DNA from: Roseburia sp.
GTDB taxonomy: Bacteria > Bacillota > Clostridia > Lachnospirales > Lachnospiraceae
DNA length: 64,000 nt
Direction: 5' to 3'
NCBI GenBank assembly: GCA_017549185.1
Contig: JAFYVJ010000025.1
Location: forward strand, 1 to 64,000
Part shown: positions 61,605-64,000 of the stretch, piece after piece
How the letters are laid out: each line of letters starts with the position of its first letter
Numbering within the stretch: the first letter of the stretch is position 1
Notes under the pieces: generated by a model
What the model was told of the DNA's origin: nothing
The model's database searches: none
Seen by the model: only the letters and a program-made list of their open reading frames with translations
Translations under genes and position numbers: made by a program

Positions 61605-62312
61605 GGATTTGTCGGGGCGCTTTGAATGTGGTGAGTCTCTTGCCTGAAGTGAAAATTGACGTATGAAATTGTCGTTTGGGCAAAGAAATATTTATTTTAT
61701 AACTCATAACCAAATATCATTCCTACATTGCACATAGCTAACGTGAAAGTAACTTATTCTCTATTCACCAAATTTGAAAAGTATCTCATCGCAGAAAAAT
61801 CTGTTCTAGATACTTTTTATTACATTATTCCGACCAAAAAGCCATATTTTTTATGTAAAAAGTATCTATACAAGAAAAAATGTCCCTCAGATACTAAAAA
61901 AGTAATTTTTGAGTATCTGAAAAGATAATTTTGCTCAGGGGATACTTTTCCATGAAAAATATTGAATTTTTTCTGCTTCATTGGGCACAGAGCAAGGCTT
62001 TTCCAGCTTGAGATACTTTTTTGAATATAGGAATAAAAAATATGTTATATCTCTTTGATTAGGGATAGGTGTTTGGGTATACAAGATAAGATTTTTAATA
62101 CTATCTCCAAAATATAGATAAAATGCATTGAAATTTATGATTTTTTGTTAAAAATGGGTATCAGAAGAAGAATTCAAATGATCATATCCACTATATTGAA
62201 ATATTTGGGTATGAATTATAATGTAAATATTTCTTTGCCCAAACGGTAATTTTACATGTCAATTTTCACTTCAGGCAAGAGACTCACCACATTCAAATTT
62301 CCCCACAAATCC
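61605..62312. mobile_element. 708-bp transposase-less element with inverted repeats of about 120 bp
   Basis: The ends GGATTTGT and ACAAATCC open long terminal inverted repeats. The left arm (61,621 onwards: TTTGAATGTGGTGAGTCTCT and so on) matches the reverse complement of the right arm (ending 62,297) for about 93 bases with only some ten differences, and similarity extends another 16-17 bases outwards. The interior is AT-rich and repeats AGATACTTTT or its complement about seven times. No transposase frame is present; the one small open frame (61,728-61,928) has no start signal and follows the internal repeats. This is the structure of a MITE or the shell of a deleted insertion sequence. No certain target duplication is seen. 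Confidence 0.75.
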
Positions 62313-62416
62313 AATTTTATTAAACCGAAAAGAAAAGACAGATAATTCTGCGCTTTTCACTACTCTGCTAAACGAAAGTTTATCATAATATATAATTTGT
62401 TTAATTGAAGATAAAT

Positions 62417-62444
62417 AAAAGGAGCTATGTGAATAGCTCCTTTT
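62417..62444 (-). terminator. terminator of pfp
   Basis: AAAAGGAGCTAT and ATAGCTCCTTTT form a perfect 12-bp stem with loop GTGA, T-rich on both strands, just past the stop of the phosphofructokinase gene. Confidence 0.9.
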
Positions 62445-62463
62445 AAAATGCGTTGATATAAAA

Positions 62464-64000
62464 TTATTTAGCCTGCTCAAGAGCAAGTGTTACAGTTGTG
62501 ATATCACAAACTTCTGTTGGTCCGTAGTACTGGATAGCACCTGGATATACGAAGCATGTATCAACTGCCCATTCATCACGATGAGCTTCGAAGTATTTGA
62601 ATGGAGCACCATCTAATTCAACGAGAGCTTTTCTGATAACTGGTTTGTCTTCGCCATGTCTTCTTTCGATGTTCATCATCTTTGTGATTGGCATACCACC
62701 TGCAACCCATTCGTTAGCTGGCTGTGAAAGGTTAGAAATCTTTGATAAGTAACCTGTGTAGCCATACTGGATAAGCATGAATGCATTGTATCCTAATGAG
62801 TAGCAGTAGTCTGAGTCGAAGTTAGATGGGAATGCACATCTTCCTTCATAACCTAAGAAGTGGTGTAATGCACCAAATTTACCTGTATATGTACCAGCTG
62901 CTTTTCTAGCTGCTAATTTGTCAGCAACGAGAGCAGAGAATAATTTCTCAGATTCGATAAGGGATACCTGTACGTTACCGTGTGGATCTCTTTCTAAGAA
63001 TAACTGCTGCTGGATTGTCTGTGGAAGAATAGCGAATACTTCCATAGATTCTTTTGTTAAACCGTTTTCGATGAATGCATATTTGTCAGCCCATGTTGGA
63101 AGAGCGTTGAATGCATCAGCTTTGCTTCCAGCAAGAAGTTCGTTGATTTCGTGAATTAATACAGAGAATTCTGGAACAAATTCAACAACACCTTCTGGGA
63201 TGATAGCAACACCGAAGTTCATGCCGTTTGCTGCTCTCTTTTCAACTGAATCAGCGATGTAATCAGCGATTGCAGAAAGAGACATTTTCTTAGCTGCAAC
63301 TTCTTCAGAGATTAAGCAGATGTTTGGCTGTGTTTCAAGAGCACACTCTAAAGCTACGTGGGAAGCAGAACGTCCCATAACTTTAATGAAGTGCCAGTAT
63401 TTTTTAGCTGAGTTAGCATCTCTTTCGATGTTACCGATGATTTCTGAGTATGTCTTTGTAGCTGTATCGAAACCGAAAGAACATTCGATGTCTTCGTTCT
63501 TTAAGTCACCGTCGATTGTCTTAGGACAGCCGATTACCTGAACGCCTGTGTTGTTAGCTGCCATGTATTCTGCAAGAACAGCTGCGTTTGTATTAGAATC
63601 ATCACCACCGATGATAACGAGAGCTGTGATTTCATGCTTTTTACAAACATCAGCAACGATAGCAAACTGTTCGTTTGTTTCAAGTTTTGTACGACCGGAA
63701 CCGATGATATCGAAACCACCTGTATTTCTGTACTGGTTAATGTATTCATCAGTCATAACGATATAATCGTCTTCGATAAGACCGCTTGGACCGCCTTTGA
63801 AACCGTAAAGTTCGTTTTCTGGGTTTGTTGCTTTTAATGCATCATATAAACCACAAACTACGTTGTGTCCACCTGGAGCCTGTCCACCGGAAAGGATTAC
63901 ACCAACGATGTGTTTCTTTGGAGCAGATGTGTTAGTACCTTTTTCAAAAGTAATCTCTTTTTTGCCGTATGTATTTGGGAAAAGAGCTTTGATTTTGTCC
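62464..64000 (-). CDS. pfp: diphosphate--fructose-6-phosphate 1-phosphotransferase (5' end outside window)
   Basis: 512 codons in the window, the first part lying beyond the right edge; the full protein should be about 550 residues, the long clade of PPi-dependent phosphofructokinase. The nucleotide/PPi site is [17 protein letters not shown] (63,900 region) and [11 protein letters not shown], where Asp after GGD indicates PPi rather than ATP use; [13 protein letters not shown] and [11 protein letters not shown] are the substrate loops. It performs the reversible glycolytic step with pyrophosphate. An internal ATG at 63,756 is not the start because the upstream sequence is conserved family sequence. 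Confidence 0.95.
   Translation of the reverse strand, partial: DKIKALFPNTYGKKEITFEKGTNTSAPKKHIVGVILSGGQAPGGHNVVCGLYDALKATNPENELYGFKGGPSGLIEDDYIVMTDEYINQYRNTGGFDIIGSGRTKLETNEQFAIVADVCKKHEITALVIIGGDDSNTNAAVLAEYMAANNTGVQVIGCPKTIDGDLKNEDIECSFGFDTATKTYSEIIGNIERDANSAKKYWHFIKVMGRSASHVALECALETQPNICLISEEVAAKKMSLSAIADYIADSVEKRAANGMNFGVAIIPEGVVEFVPEFSVLIHEINELLAGSKADAFNALPTWADKYAFIENGLTKESMEVFAILPQTIQQQLFLERDPHGNVQVSLIESEKLFSALVADKLAARKAAGTYTGKFGALHHFLGYEGRCAFPSNFDSDYCYSLGYNAFMLIQYGYTGYLSKISNLSQPANEWVAGGMPITKMMNIERRHGEDKPVIRKALVELDGAPFKYFEAHRDEWAVDTCFVYPGAIQYYGPTEVCDITTVTLALEQAK

Noticed and set aside
61728..61928. 66-codon frame inside the inverted-repeat element
   Set aside because: It begins at TTG without a ribosome binding site and its codons run through the internal AGATACTTTT repeats, which explains its Lys/Tyr-rich reading.
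1..64000. tRNA, rRNA, tmRNA genes or CRISPR arrays
   Set aside because: No cloverleaf with CCA-proximal arms, no rRNA-like sequence and no regularly spaced identical repeats were recognised; the repeats seen are dispersed palindromes.

Overview
The window looks like chromosome from a low-GC, anaerobic, spore-forming Firmicute of the Lachnospiraceae type (Roseburia, Agathobacter or a relative). The case rests on sporulation genes (a cotJ operon, dipicolinate synthase dpaAB), a pyrophosphate-dependent phosphofructokinase, a CitA/CitB-type and an AgrC/LytTR-type two-component system, consensus sigma-A promoters and strong AAGGAGG-like ribosome binding sites. I found no rRNA, tRNA or CRISPR array.

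Layout. 1-5,000 is accessory: a DUF4143-type ATPase with direct repeats around its promoter, an orphan HEPN protein, several small unknown genes, the first of two related small-protein modules, a GC-rich gene remnant, and a SemiSWEET/SGNH-like pair divergent from a CitA/CitB two-component system (5,235-7,533). 7,600-20,800 is a carbohydrate and signalling block: the second small-protein module, a ParB-like/BMP fusion protein, a GPH sugar transporter with a split beta-galactosidase (lacL-lacM), two AraC regulators, a dGTPase remnant, a YitT protein and a LytTR two-component system. Five near-identical promoter boxes (two tandem 11-mers, about TTTTGTgTATg and TTTTGTCTAAt) tie this block to the small-protein modules. 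In four of the five the box ends exactly 31 nt before a TATAAT hexamer. I read this as one regulon.

20,900-31,400 holds small Lachnospiraceae-type proteins, an XRE/DUF1016 nuclease pair, a protein with an isolated IGGADGPTS motif, a D,D-carboxypeptidase, a cotJ spore-coat operon in which cotJA and cotJB are fused, an L,D-transpeptidase, an EamA transporter and an OLD-like ATPase/TOPRIM protein with a cysteine cluster. 31,540-31,960 is a promoter-driven stretch without a long reading frame but rich in base-pairing segments, a candidate structured RNA. 32,000-49,550 is mostly housekeeping: hydrolase, inositol monophosphatase family, OhrR-like regulator, cutC, truA, a LysR regulator with the metNIQ methionine importer, a cysteine-cluster protein, a large helicase, aspartate kinase and an L,D-transpeptidase.

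49,575-50,088 is a second candidate RNA, purine-rich, on the minus strand, with a perfect consensus promoter and a hairpin terminator. It is followed by dpaAB, an Rpn-family nuclease divergent from a solitary HsdR, a TSCPD protein, secA, a phosphoglucomutase, a 708-bp transposase-less element with inverted repeats of about 120 bp (61,605-62,312), and the PPi-phosphofructokinase, which runs off the right edge. Two families of small intergenic palindromes are scattered through the right half.

Functions come from reading translated sequence and recalling family motifs. No database search was run.
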